Translations under genes and position numbers: made by a program
Source of the DNA: Catalinimonas niigatensis
Lineage (GTDB): Bacteria > Bacteroidota > Bacteroidia > Cytophagales > Cyclobacteriaceae
DNA: 64,000 nucleotides
Assembly: GCF_030506285.1 (NCBI RefSeq)
Contig: NZ_CP119422.1
Coordinates: 1,860,001-1,924,000, forward strand
Reading direction: 5' to 3'
The notes under the pieces: generated by a model
What the model saw: the letters and a program-made list of their open reading frames with translations, nothing else
Told to the model about the DNA's origin: nothing
The model's database searches: none
Shown: piece after piece, positions 51,340-59,461 of the stretch
Numbering within the stretch: position 1 is the first letter of the stretch
Layout: every line of letters begins with the position of its first letter

Positions 51340-51365
51340 GTTTATTAAAAAATACTAATCAGAAG

Positions 51366-52127
51366 ATGCTGAAGATAAATAACCTTAAAGCAAAAATTGA
51401 AGGTAATGAGATTCTAAAGGGGATCAACCTTGAAATAAAAGCTGGTGAAGTCCATGCCATCATGGGACCCAACGGCTCAGGAAAAAGTACCTTAGCCTCT
51501 GTGCTGGCAGGAAGAGAAGAATTTGAAGTGACTGAAGGAAGTGTAGAATATCTAGGTAATGATCTGTTGGAGATGGACCCTGAAGAGCGTGCCCGTGAAG
51601 GTATATTCTTGGCATTTCAGTACCCAGTAGAAATACCCGGAGTGAGTACCACCAATTTTTTAAAGACTGCCATTAATCAGATCAGGCAGCACAAAGGGCT
51701 TGACCCAATGGATGCAGTTTCTTTTCTCAAAATAATGAAAGAAAAAATGAAACTGGTGGAGATTGACCAGTCTTTGCTTAGCCGTTCATTGAACGAAGGT
51801 TTTTCCGGAGGTGAAAAGAAGAGAAATGAAATTTTTCAGATGGCCATGCTAGAGCCTAAACTCTCTATTCTGGATGAAACTGATTCCGGTCTGGATATAG
51901 ACGCCTTGCGTATCGTTGCCAACGGAGTGAATAAACTTAAAAATAAAGATAATGCAACCATTGTGGTGACTCATTATCAACGCCTGCTTGATTATATTAT
52001 TCCCGATTATGTACATGTACTCTATAATGGGAGGATTGTGAAATCAGGTACAAAAGAATTGGCTATGGAGCTTGAAGAGAAAGGATACGACTGGATTAAG
52101 GAAATTGCCGATGAGGCGGTTGCTTAA
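51366..52127 (+). CDS. sufC: Fe-S cluster assembly ATPase SufC
   Basis: The 253-residue ABC-type ATPase drives conformational change in the SufB-SufD pair. Walker A is GPNGSGKSTLAS, the Q-loop LAFQYPVEIPGV, the signature FSGGEKKRNEIFQMA, Walker B LSILDETDSGLDID and the switch His in VVTHYQRLL. The FSGGEKKRNE signature is specific to SufC among ABC ATPases. Followed by sufD after 27 bases. Confidence 0.97.
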   Translation: MLKINNLKAKIEGNEILKGINLEIKAGEVHAIMGPNGSGKSTLASVLAGREEFEVTEGSVEYLGNDLLEMDPEERAREGIFLAFQYPVEIPGVSTTNFLKTAINQIRQHKGLDPMDAVSFLKIMKEKMKLVEIDQSLLSRSLNEGFSGGEKKRNEIFQMAMLEPKLSILDETDSGLDIDALRIVANGVNKLKNKDNATIVVTHYQRLLDYIIPDYVHVLYNGRIVKSGTKELAMELEEKGYDWIKEIADEAVA

Positions 52128-52154
52128 TTTTTTTGAAACGACTAACCTATAGCA

Positions 52155-53501
52155 ATGAGTCAAGTAACTAAAAGTCAAAAAACAGATTTGGCTACTGCTT
52201 TTGCAGAGCAGTATAAATCATTTTCTAAAGAAAGCACAGATAAGCAGACTGCTTCTTTGCGTCAGGAAGCCATAGACAACTTTATCAGTCAGGGCTTACC
52301 TTCCAACAAAAGTGAAGCTTATAAATATACCCCGATTACTCGTAGGCTGGAAAAGCAGTTTAGTAGCCTGGATCTTACAAAATCTACTGTTCCAGAAATA
52401 TCTGCCGAACTGGAAAAGGAAATTCAAAGTATTTTATTAAATATAGAGGCAAATCATTTGGTATTTGTCAATGGACATTATGTTGAAGCTTTATCTTCTA
52501 TTATTTCTCCCCAAGAAGAGCTTACCTTAATGCCCCTACATAAGGCTTTCAGTGGACAGAATAATGTCATTGAAACCTACTTTGGCAAACAAGCTGATAT
52601 CAAGAGTGATCCATTTATTGCGCTCAATACGGCTATGGCGCATCAGGGTGTATTTTTGCATGTGCCCAAAGGTAAAGTAGTTAAAAAACCAGTACTTACT
52701 TATTTCTTCAGTGATACCAGCGCAGGAAATATAACAGCACATCCGCGTAACCTATACGTGATTGAAGAGAATGCACAGGTCCAATTGATGGAATCTTTTC
52801 ATACCTTGGGTGAAGCAGCCAGTTACAACAATCCTGTAACAGAACTTGTAGTCAAGGAAGCCGCTCATGTGCATTATTATAAATATGTAAATGAAAGCGC
52901 CTTAGCCTATCATACAGGTACTACGCAACTTTTGCAAGCCCGAAATAGCCATTTTCACGGTGTGAATGTCTCACTTAAAGGCAATATCATCCGTAATAAT
53001 GCCAACGCAGTGTTAGATGCAGAACATTGTGAGTCACATTTATATGGTCTTTATATGCTGGATGGGCAAAGTCACGTAGATAACCATACTTCCGTAGACC
53101 ACAGAAAAGCAAATTCCTTTAGCAATGAGCTGTATAAAGGCATCATGGATGATAGCTCAAAAGGTGTTTTTAATGGAAAAATCTTCGTCAGACCGAATGC
53201 CCAGAAGACCAATGCATTCCAGTCAAATAATAATATTTTATTGACTAATGAGGCTTCCATTGACACCAAACCACAGCTGGAAATATGGGCAGATGATGTA
53301 AAATGTTCACATGGTGCCACCACCGGTCAACTAGATAGTGAACAAATGTTTTACCTTCAAACGCGTGGCTTGAGCAAAATACAAGCCAGAGCAGTATTGC
53401 TGAAGGCTTTTGCAGGTGATGTTATACAACATGTTAAAATTGACGTCCTGCGCGAAGCAATTGAGCAAGTGATTAGCAAACGGTTGGAAAAAGAAACTTA
53501 G
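52155..53501 (+). CDS. sufD: Fe-S cluster assembly protein SufD
   Basis: The 448-residue SufB paralogue completes the SufBC2D scaffold. The N-terminal helical part (SFSKESTDKQTASLRQEAI) is followed by the beta-helix (VHYYKYVNESALAYHTG, GVNVSLKGNIIRNNANAV). The C-terminal segment has FVRPNAQKTNAFQSNNN, and the conserved ADDVKCSHGATTGQL supplies the cysteine and histidine used in cluster formation. Ends two bases before sufS. Confidence 0.95.
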   Translation: MSQVTKSQKTDLATAFAEQYKSFSKESTDKQTASLRQEAIDNFISQGLPSNKSEAYKYTPITRRLEKQFSSLDLTKSTVPEISAELEKEIQSILLNIEANHLVFVNGHYVEALSSIISPQEELTLMPLHKAFSGQNNVIETYFGKQADIKSDPFIALNTAMAHQGVFLHVPKGKVVKKPVLTYFFSDTSAGNITAHPRNLYVIEENAQVQLMESFHTLGEAASYNNPVTELVVKEAAHVHYYKYVNESALAYHTGTTQLLQARNSHFHGVNVSLKGNIIRNNANAVLDAEHCESHLYGLYMLDGQSHVDNHTSVDHRKANSFSNELYKGIMDDSSKGVFNGKIFVRPNAQKTNAFQSNNNILLTNEASIDTKPQLEIWADDVKCSHGATTGQLDSEQMFYLQTRGLSKIQARAVLLKAFAGDVIQHVKIDVLREAIEQVISKRLEKET

Positions 53502-53503
53502 TT

Positions 53504-54769
53504 ATGAGTAGCATTTCAGCGCAACATAGCGATACAACATTTGCATCTTCTTTTGAGGTGCAAAAGATTCGTGAGATGTTTCCTATTCTTCATCAGGAAG
53601 TCAATGGAAAACCTCTTGTCTATTTCGATAATGCTGCTACTACACAAAAACCACAATCTGTCATTGATGCCTTAAATCATTATTATACCCATGATAATGC
53701 CAATATCCATAGAGGTATCCACACTTTGGCGGAACGTGCTACTGCTGCTTTTGAAGAAACAAGACAGGCTATACAGGCATTTTTAGGAGCCCGTGAGCCT
53801 GAAGAAATCATTTTTACCAAAGGTACTACGGATAGTATCAACTTGGTGGCTCATTCTTTTGGCAAAGCAAATGTCAAAGAAGGTGACGAGATCATCATTT
53901 CTGCGATGGAACATCACTCCAATATTGTTCCCTGGCAAATTTTATGTGAAGACAAAGGAGCGAAGCTTAAAGTAATTCCTGTAAATGAGCAGGGTGAGAT
54001 ATTAATAGATGAGTACCAAAAACTGTTGAGTGAAAAAACTAAGCTGGTAAGTGTAGTATATGCTTCTAACAGTTTAGGTACAATTAATCCAGTAAAAGAG
54101 ATCGTTGATTTAGCCCATTCTTATGGTGCAGTGGTCGTGCTGGATGGAGCTCAGGCTTCTGCTCACCTGGAGATTGATGTACAGGAACTCAATTGTGATT
54201 TCTTTGCCTTGTCAGCACATAAAATGTATGGTCCTACCGGGGTGGGTGTGTTGTATGGTAAAAGAAGGCTGTTAGAAAAAATGCCTCCTTACCAGGCAGG
54301 TGGTGAGATGATCAGCAACGTAAGTTTTGAGAAAACCACTTACAATGATATTCCTTACAAATTTGAGGCTGGTACTCCCAACATTGCAGATGTGGTGGCT
54401 TTCAAACAGGCCATTGATTTTATCCAGAGCATTGGTAAAGCAAAAATTCAAGCCCATGAGCAGGCATTGTTGGCCTATGCACATCAACAACTAGAGCAAA
54501 TTCCCGGTCTGAAAATTATTGGAACAGCCCGGGAGAAAGTAAGTGTGGCCTCTTTTGTCATTGATCAGGTTTTTCATTTTGATATTGGGCAAATGCTGGA
54601 TGCCAGAGGTATTGCCATACGTACCGGTCATCATTGTACACAACCCCTTATGGATAGATATGGTATTGAAGGAACAGCCAGAGCTTCTTTTTCTGTTTAT
54701 AATACCAAAGAGGAAATTGACAATTTGGTGGAAGGCTTATCAAAGATCGTAAAAATGATGCGTAAATAA
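53504..54769 (+). CDS. sufS: Cysteine desulfurase SufS
   Basis: The 421-residue PLP enzyme removes sulfur from cysteine to give a persulfide for SufE and the scaffold. Motifs: YFDNAATTQKP near the start, SAMEHHSNIVPW, the Asp in VVLDGAQASAH, the PLP lysine in FALSAHKMYGPTGVG, and the catalytic Cys in IRTGHHCTQPLM. The short loop around the catalytic Cys is characteristic of group II desulfurases. Immediately follows sufD and precedes sufE by one base. Confidence 0.96.
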   Translation: MSSISAQHSDTTFASSFEVQKIREMFPILHQEVNGKPLVYFDNAATTQKPQSVIDALNHYYTHDNANIHRGIHTLAERATAAFEETRQAIQAFLGAREPEEIIFTKGTTDSINLVAHSFGKANVKEGDEIIISAMEHHSNIVPWQILCEDKGAKLKVIPVNEQGEILIDEYQKLLSEKTKLVSVVYASNSLGTINPVKEIVDLAHSYGAVVVLDGAQASAHLEIDVQELNCDFFALSAHKMYGPTGVGVLYGKRRLLEKMPPYQAGGEMISNVSFEKTTYNDIPYKFEAGTPNIADVVAFKQAIDFIQSIGKAKIQAHEQALLAYAHQQLEQIPGLKIIGTAREKVSVASFVIDQVFHFDIGQMLDARGIAIRTGHHCTQPLMDRYGIEGTARASFSVYNTKEEIDNLVEGLSKIVKMMRK

Positions 54770-54770
54770 T

Positions 54771-55211
54771 ATGCCAGAGACTATCAAAGAAATACAGGAC
54801 GAAATCATTGAAGAATTTTCCATGCTGGATGGAGATCAGGAGATGACCAATTTTTATATCATGGAACTTGGCCAGAAGCTTCCTGAGTTAGAAGAAGAAA
54901 ATAAAACGGAAGATAATATCATCAAAGGCTGCCAGTCTAAAGTATGGGTAGTACCTGTACCTGAAGGAGAGCGCCTGAATTTTAAAGCAGATAGCAATTC
55001 TGCCATTACCAAGGGGCTGGTAAGTTTGTTAGTACGGATTTTTAACCATCAAAAAGCTGAGGATATCCTGAACGCAGATCTATATTTTATTGACAAGATT
55101 GGAATGAACCGCTTTATTGGCACCCAACGGTCTAATGGTTTTGGAGCTATGATCAAGCAAATCAGATTGTTTGCTTTGGTGCAAAAAGACCGTATTGAAG
55201 CGACCAAGTAA
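54771..55211 (+). CDS. sufE: Sulfur acceptor protein SufE
   Basis: The 146-residue SufE takes sulfur from SufS and passes it to SufB. Motifs: the helix EIQDEIIEEFSMLDG, the acceptor cysteine in NIIKGCQSKVWVV, and the C-terminal FIGTQRSNGFGAMIKQIR. Length is normal. Its start overlaps the sufS end region without a gap of more than one base, which indicates coupled expression. Confidence 0.94.
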   Translation: MPETIKEIQDEIIEEFSMLDGDQEMTNFYIMELGQKLPELEEENKTEDNIIKGCQSKVWVVPVPEGERLNFKADSNSAITKGLVSLLVRIFNHQKAEDILNADLYFIDKIGMNRFIGTQRSNGFGAMIKQIRLFALVQKDRIEATK

Positions 55212-55223
55212 TTATTTTTAACA

Positions 55224-55550
55224 ATGAGTACTGAGAAAACAAATATTGAAAATCTGAGAGAAAAAGTAGTCAACGCCATCAAGACTGTGTATGATCCTGA
55301 AATTCCAGTTGACGTTTACGAACTGGGATTAATTTATGAGATCAGCGTCTATCCAGTCAATAATGTGTTTGTGTTGATGACGCTTACTTCTCCATCTTGT
55401 CCGGCTGCCGAGACTATTCCTTCGGAAGTAGAACAAAAGATCAAACAGATAGAGGGCATCAATGATGTAAAAATTGAGCTGACCTTTGACCCTCCTTTCA
55501 CACAAGACATGATGTCTGAAGCAGCAAAGTTAGAGCTTGGTTTTATGTAA
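55224..55550 (+). CDS. SUF-associated DUF59/MIP18-family protein (SufT-like)
   Basis: A 108-residue DUF59 protein. VYDPEIPVDVYELGLIYEI, the conserved Cys in TSPSCPAAETIPSEVE and DPPFTQDMMSEAAK are the family signatures. These proteins aid maturation of iron-sulfur enzymes and are routine members of SUF operons in Bacteroidota. It follows sufE after 12 bases. Confidence 0.92.
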   Translation: MSTEKTNIENLREKVVNAIKTVYDPEIPVDVYELGLIYEISVYPVNNVFVLMTLTSPSCPAAETIPSEVEQKIKQIEGINDVKIELTFDPPFTQDMMSEAAKLELGFM

Positions 55551-55585
55551 AATTTCTTAATATACAATAATAAAATTATACAGAT

Positions 55586-56002
55586 ATGTATCCAGAACAA
55601 TTAGTAGCACCTATGCGCAAAGACCTGACTACGGTTGGGTTTCAGGAGTTTACAACCTCTGAGCAAGTAGAGAAGCATTTGAGCGAACATAAAGGCACTA
55701 CCTTGATGGTGATCAACTCTGTGTGCGGATGTGCCGCAGGCGCTGCCCGTCCCGGAGTGAAATATGCTTTGCAACACAGCGAAAAGAAGCCTGATCATCT
55801 TACCACTGTTTTTGCCGGTGTAGATCAGGAAGCGGTAGCCAAAGCGCGTGAATTCACTTTACCTTACCCTCCTTCTTCACCTTCTATTGCTCTTTTCAAA
55901 GATGGTGAACTGGTTCATTTCGTAGAAAGACACCATATTGAAGGTCGTCCTGCTGAAATGATTGCCGAGCACCTGATAGATGTGTTTGAAGAATTTTGCT
56001 AG
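55586..56002 (+). CDS. BrxA/BrxB-family bacilliredoxin (YphP/YqiW type)
   Basis: A 138-residue thioredoxin-fold protein. The characteristic CGC active site is in NSVCGCAAGAARPG, and the later PYPPSSPSIALFKDGELVHF gives the cis-Pro region. Bacilliredoxins remove bacillithiol from S-bacillithiolated proteins; whether this organism makes bacillithiol is not shown. In Bacteroidota the gene often ends the SUF operon, suggesting protection of cysteines used in cluster assembly. A terminator follows. Confidence 0.9.
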   Translation: MYPEQLVAPMRKDLTTVGFQEFTTSEQVEKHLSEHKGTTLMVINSVCGCAAGAARPGVKYALQHSEKKPDHLTTVFAGVDQEAVAKAREFTLPYPPSSPSIALFKDGELVHFVERHHIEGRPAEMIAEHLIDVFEEFC

Positions 56003-56022
56003 AGCAAATGGTTATTCAATAG

Positions 56023-56048
56023 AAAAGGAGGAATAAAATCCTCCTTTT
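56023..56048. terminator. Bidirectional intrinsic terminator ending the suf operon
   Basis: AAAAGGAGGA pairs with TCCTCCTTTT (10 bp) around ATAAAA, with further T's following. It serves the suf operon and, from the other strand, the convergent SDR gene. Confidence 0.85.
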
Positions 56049-56069
56049 TTTATGCCTGTGAATCTGTTT

Positions 56070-57008
56070 TTAAAAAGAAAAACGTGTTCGGAACTCCTCC
56101 ATTTCATCCAACAAGGAGTCTTCTTCCCATTGAGGGAGATACTTGAAAAGTTTCAGATTGGTATCTACCGAAAGCTCTCTTAGCCCCAGGTGGCGATTGA
56201 CAAAGATAAATTCAAGGTCAAAATAGATTGCCTTTACCACATCTACGATATCCAGAATCTGGAAGTTTTTATCCACGAGATTATAAATATCTGAAGGCAT
56301 ATTCGTGTGGATCAATTGTGCCAATACCTCTCCTACCCTTTGTACATTGATAAACGCTCTTCTTTGTTTTCCATCTCCATGAATAGAGATACGGCGCTTG
56401 AAATTAGCTTCAAACATAAAACGGTTGATGACCGCATCAAAACGCAAACTTTCGTTGAAGCCATACACGTTACCACAACGCATGATGTATGTAGGAATTT
56501 TAGGAAATAATCTTTGCACATGCTCCTCTCCCCTTAACTTAGAAATGCCATAGAGAGTCTGCGGGCTTGGAATTGAACTTTCATCTACCAACGCTTGAGA
56601 TGATCCATAAACTGAGGTACTACTCAGATAGACCAACTTTTGTACCTTAGGCGACTCTTCAATAGCATAAACCAACTCAGCAGTACCCCAATGATTGGTT
56701 TGCTCGTATGCATGTCCGTCGGAATTTACAAAAGGAGTGACTACCTTTGCTGCCAGATGATATATGATATTGGCCTCCTTTACTGCCATACGCAACTTCC
56801 GCGTATCCAGCAATTCACCATGTATGAGTTCTATTTTAAGCTCTTTGTTAGAAGACTTTTCTTTCAGATGTTCACCTAAAAACATATGAAAATTATCTCG
56901 GGATAAGTTATCATAGACGATAATGCGCGAGATGGATGGATCTTTTACCAATTGCGCCATCAATTGGGTGCCGACATAGCCTGCTCCCCCAGTTACTAAA
57001 ACAGTCAT
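56070..57008 (-). CDS. NAD-dependent epimerase/dehydratase (extended SDR)
   Basis: A 312-residue extended short-chain dehydrogenase. The Rossmann motif TGGAGYVGTQL is at the N-terminus, the catalytic Ser/Thr is in YLSSTSVYGSS and the Tyr-x-x-x-Lys is in YGISKLRGEE. AYEQTNHWGTAELVYAIEE and RCGNVYG complete the fold. It probably epimerises or dehydrates a nucleotide-linked sugar; substrate unknown. It is three bases downstream of the cysH-like gene on the same strand, which is a curious operon partner. Confidence 0.9.
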   Translation of the reverse strand: MTVLVTGGAGYVGTQLMAQLVKDPSISRIIVYDNLSRDNFHMFLGEHLKEKSSNKELKIELIHGELLDTRKLRMAVKEANIIYHLAAKVVTPFVNSDGHAYEQTNHWGTAELVYAIEESPKVQKLVYLSSTSVYGSSQALVDESSIPSPQTLYGISKLRGEEHVQRLFPKIPTYIMRCGNVYGFNESLRFDAVINRFMFEANFKRRISIHGDGKQRRAFINVQRVGEVLAQLIHTNMPSDIYNLVDKNFQILDIVDVVKAIYFDLEFIFVNRHLGLRELSVDTNLKLFKYLPQWEEDSLLDEMEEFRTRFSF

Positions 57009-57011
57009 AAA

Positions 57012-57668
57012 TTAAGCTTTTGCCAAATCAGTATTTAGTCCACATTCCGTTTTGTTCATGCCGTACCAGCGGGCTTCTCTTTCCTGCATATCAGGATCTG
57101 GTTTCTTGGTACAAGGTTCACAACCAATACTTGCGTAGCCCTTAGCATCCAGAGGATGGCGTGGCAGATCATATTCGCGAATGTAAGCAAATACTTCCTG
57201 AATAGTCCAATCCAACATAGGATGGAAACGAAGTACATCATGAGGAGCAGGCTGTTCTACCTTCATCGCCTGCCTTACCCTGCTCTGTTCAGCTCGGATA
57301 CCATTAATCCATATATCATAATCCCTCAGCACAGTCTCCATAGGCTGGGTTTTGTTCAAATAACAGCAATAATCCGGATCAGAAGTAAAAAGTAAGTTGC
57401 CTTCTGCATCGCGCTGCTGATGCTTTGGAACCAATGGATTGACTCTCTTAAGATTCATGCCAAAACGTTCGGATACTTCATCTGCAAAAGCTACTGCCTC
57501 TGGAAAAAGGTAACCGGTATTCAGAAAATACACAGGAATATCCCGGTCAATCCGACTCAACATATGCAATAGTACAAGACTGTGGGTTTGAAAAGAAGAG
57601 GTTGTAAACAGTGTTTTACCTTCACTCTTATATTTTTCCAACTGCTGCTTAATCTGCTCAAATTTCAC
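57012..57668 (-). CDS. cysH: 4Fe-4S phosphoadenylyl-/adenylyl-sulfate reductase
   Basis: The 218-residue enzyme reduces activated sulfate to sulfite. Four cluster cysteines are present as the pair in PDYCCYLNK and in GCEPCT, so it is the iron-sulfur type that usually prefers APS. The P-loop-like TTSSFQTHSLV is at the start. The C-terminal catalytic cysteine is in KTECGLNTDL, where the usual ECGLH has Asn in place of His. Length is on the short side of normal. No other sulfate-assimilation gene is in the window. Confidence 0.9.
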   Translation of the reverse strand: MKFEQIKQQLEKYKSEGKTLFTTSSFQTHSLVLLHMLSRIDRDIPVYFLNTGYLFPEAVAFADEVSERFGMNLKRVNPLVPKHQQRDAEGNLLFTSDPDYCCYLNKTQPMETVLRDYDIWINGIRAEQSRVRQAMKVEQPAPHDVLRFHPMLDWTIQEVFAYIREYDLPRHPLDAKGYASIGCEPCTKKPDPDMQEREARWYGMNKTECGLNTDLAKA

Positions 57669-57760
57669 GATGGGAGTTCTTATAGTAAATCAATTGAATT
57701 CTTGACGGTGGTTATACAACACATGGATACGAAAAATAAATGCATGGAGTTCAGAAAATT

Positions 57761-57789
57761 TTGCTCAGTCAATGCAGCGATTATCTTTG
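57761..57789 (+). promoter_or_regulatory. Promoter of the DinB-family gene
   Basis: TTTTG (TTG at 57761-57763), then 18 bases, then TATCTTTG at 57782-57789: an exact -7 box with acceptable spacing. Transcription would start about 57793, leaving a short leader to the ATG at 57810. Confidence 0.55.
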
Positions 57790-57809
57790 TTGATCTAATT
57801 TTAAGAAAC

Positions 57810-58253
57810 ATGCATACTTTATTCAAAGATTTTCTGGAATATAACCATTATGCTAACAAACTCTTTATCAGAATCTTTCTGGAGAATGGTTTTCAAGAAG
57901 AAAAAGGAATCAGACTCTTCAGCCACATCATCAATGCTCATCACATTTGGCTGGCTCGTATCAGGAACGATACACCTATGTTTGATGTATGGGAAATTCA
58001 TGTCAGCAACAGTTTTTCTAAAGTTGACCAAGAAAATCATCGTCAGTCCCTAAAGTTGCTACAGGATGAAAAAGACCTGAACAGAATCGTCAGTTACACC
58101 AATTCCAAAGGGCATGCTTACCAAAATAGTATACAGGAAATCTTACTGCACATTATCAATCACTCTACGCATCATCGGGGGCAAATTGCAACGCTGATCC
58201 GAGAGAGTGGTATGGAGCCTCCTGTTTCAGATTATATATTTTACAAAAGATAA
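57810..58253 (+). CDS. DinB-family protein
   Basis: About 147 residues from the ATG at 57810, giving MHTLFKDFLEYNHYANKLF. The frame is open much further upstream (to 57582), but that part overlaps the divergent cysH gene and its promoter. The four-helix DinB bundle is seen with HIINAHHIWLARI and the C-terminal LLHIINHSTHHRGQIATLI, which supplies the metal-binding histidines. The NHSTHHRGQ motif is typical of DinB/YfiT-type metalloproteins, some of them thiol transferases. Exact reaction unknown. Followed after four bases by the ATE-like gene. Confidence 0.87.
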   Translation: MHTLFKDFLEYNHYANKLFIRIFLENGFQEEKGIRLFSHIINAHHIWLARIRNDTPMFDVWEIHVSNSFSKVDQENHRQSLKLLQDEKDLNRIVSYTNSKGHAYQNSIQEILLHIINHSTHHRGQIATLIRESGMEPPVSDYIFYKR

Positions 58254-58257
58254 CAAG

Positions 58258-59019
58258 ATGAGAACCATTTTCTCCGAATACAAAACGGATTATTCCAGCT
58301 ATACTTTTTCGTATGCAGTGTACTGCATCAAAGAAACACAAAAGGAATTGGCTGATATCTATGGCCGTGGCTTTCTACCCTATACTGGTAATACTTCATT
58401 AGAAGATGATACCTTTTACATGGCGCGCAGCTTACGCGTTGACTTACAAAACTTTAAAAGCAGTTCTGAGAACCGCCGGGTGGATAGAAAAATAGAACCT
58501 TTGGCAATCCAGATGCAAATTCAAGAGAAAAAAGATTTCAACCTTCAGGATGAGGAATTTCAACAATTCTGCTCCCACTATGCCGAAGAACGCTTCTCCG
58601 GAGGCTCTATGCAGGCTGAAAGACTTAAATATGTGATGGAGCGTGAAATGCTGACCCATATCATATCTTTCTATTCAGGAGATAAAATTTACGGATATGT
58701 ATTTACTGTCATGGAAGGTGATATGCTCCACTACTGGTTTTCTTTTTATGACACGGAGTATATGCGCTCACATTCTTTGGGAAAATGGATGATGTGGAAA
58801 GTCATAGACTGGGCTCAGGAGCAGCAATTGTCACATGTCTATATTGGTACCTGCTATAAGGAAAGATCGCTCTATAAAGTCCGTGACCATAAAGGAGCTG
58901 AGTTTTTTGACGGGGCCAGATGGAATACGGATGTCAGCTTGCTTAAAGAACTCTGCAAGAGTGATGAAGAAGAGAAAAACAGTGATTTATTCAAAAGCAG
59001 GCCGGAAATGTATAAATAA
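58258..59019 (+). CDS. ATE/Bpt-like aminoacyl-tRNA--protein transferase C-terminal-type protein (GNAT fold)
   Basis: About 253 residues from the ATG at 58258, chosen because the longer frame overlaps the DinB gene. The second half (HSLGKWMMWKVIDWAQEQQL, HVYIGTCYKERSLYKVRDHKG, ending DGARWNTD) follows the arginyl-/leucyl-tRNA-protein transferase C-terminal pattern, a GNAT-like fold. The N-terminal cysteine cluster found in full ATE1 is not seen, although YGRGFLPYTG is present. It may transfer an amino acid from tRNA to protein N-termini, or be a relative with another acyl donor. Operon with the DinB gene. Confidence 0.75.
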   Translation: MRTIFSEYKTDYSSYTFSYAVYCIKETQKELADIYGRGFLPYTGNTSLEDDTFYMARSLRVDLQNFKSSSENRRVDRKIEPLAIQMQIQEKKDFNLQDEEFQQFCSHYAEERFSGGSMQAERLKYVMEREMLTHIISFYSGDKIYGYVFTVMEGDMLHYWFSFYDTEYMRSHSLGKWMMWKVIDWAQEQQLSHVYIGTCYKERSLYKVRDHKGAEFFDGARWNTDVSLLKELCKSDEEEKNSDLFKSRPEMYK

Positions 59020-59026
59020 AAAAAAT

Positions 59027-59049
59027 AAGGACGGTGAAACACCGTCCTT
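59027..59049 (+). terminator. Intrinsic terminator after the ATE-like gene
   Basis: AAGGACGGTG pairs perfectly with CACCGTCCTT (10 bp) around AAA; preceded by an A-run, so it may act on both strands, between convergent genes. Confidence 0.85.
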
Positions 59050-59078
59050 TCTGTTTAATCATGTACGTAAATCTAAAA

Positions 59079-59330
59079 TCAACTTCCGAAGATCTTAGTC
59101 AATATTCCTTTTTTTAATGGTTTAGCAGAGAAGCCAGCCAGATTAATAATATCCACGACGTCTCTAGGTTCCAGGGACTCTTGTCCCATGACGGTAAGTG
59201 TTTTTTCTTCCTCCTCCGTAGCTACATTCCATTGTAAAATTTCCTGGGAATTGTTAAGGTACGAAGCAACAGTTTCGACACAGCCGCCACAATTGATGTT
59301 GGTTTTAAACTTATAGGTTTTCATAAGCAT
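59079..59330 (-). CDS. Heavy-metal-associated (HMA) domain protein
   Basis: An 83-residue protein with the ferredoxin-like HMA fold. The metal-binding loop reads NINCGGCVETV, a CxxC that usually binds Cu(I). The rest (TLTVMGQESLEPRDVVDII, AGFSAKPL) is normal for a CopZ-like chaperone or a lone mercuric-type domain. No P-type ATPase is next to it. The start used is MLMKTYK; the internal Met at residue 3 is equally possible. Confidence 0.88.
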   Translation of the reverse strand: MLMKTYKFKTNINCGGCVETVASYLNNSQEILQWNVATEEEEKTLTVMGQESLEPRDVVDIINLAGFSAKPLKKGILTKIFGS

Positions 59331-59449
59331 ATTCTTTCTTATCTAAAGAATTACAAGTATAGAGAATACATTCTTAACAATAATAGTTCCTTGCCTAAAA
59401 CTTATCCTGACAAATCAGTTTAAGCCCTTCATAAGTAGGTAAACAGGTT

Positions 59450-59457
59450 TATATTTG
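59450..59457 (+). promoter_or_regulatory. Candidate -7 box of the sugar cluster (TATATTTG)
   Basis: An exact TAnnTTTG match ending 4 bases before the methyltransferase ATG at 59462. No clear -33 TTG. If used, the message would be leaderless. Confidence 0.4.
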
Positions 59458-59461
59458 TGCT

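Noticed and set aside
57582-57809. Long N-terminal extension of the DinB protein
   Set aside because: It overlaps the divergent cysH start and contains a well-formed promoter; residues are unlike the DinB fold.
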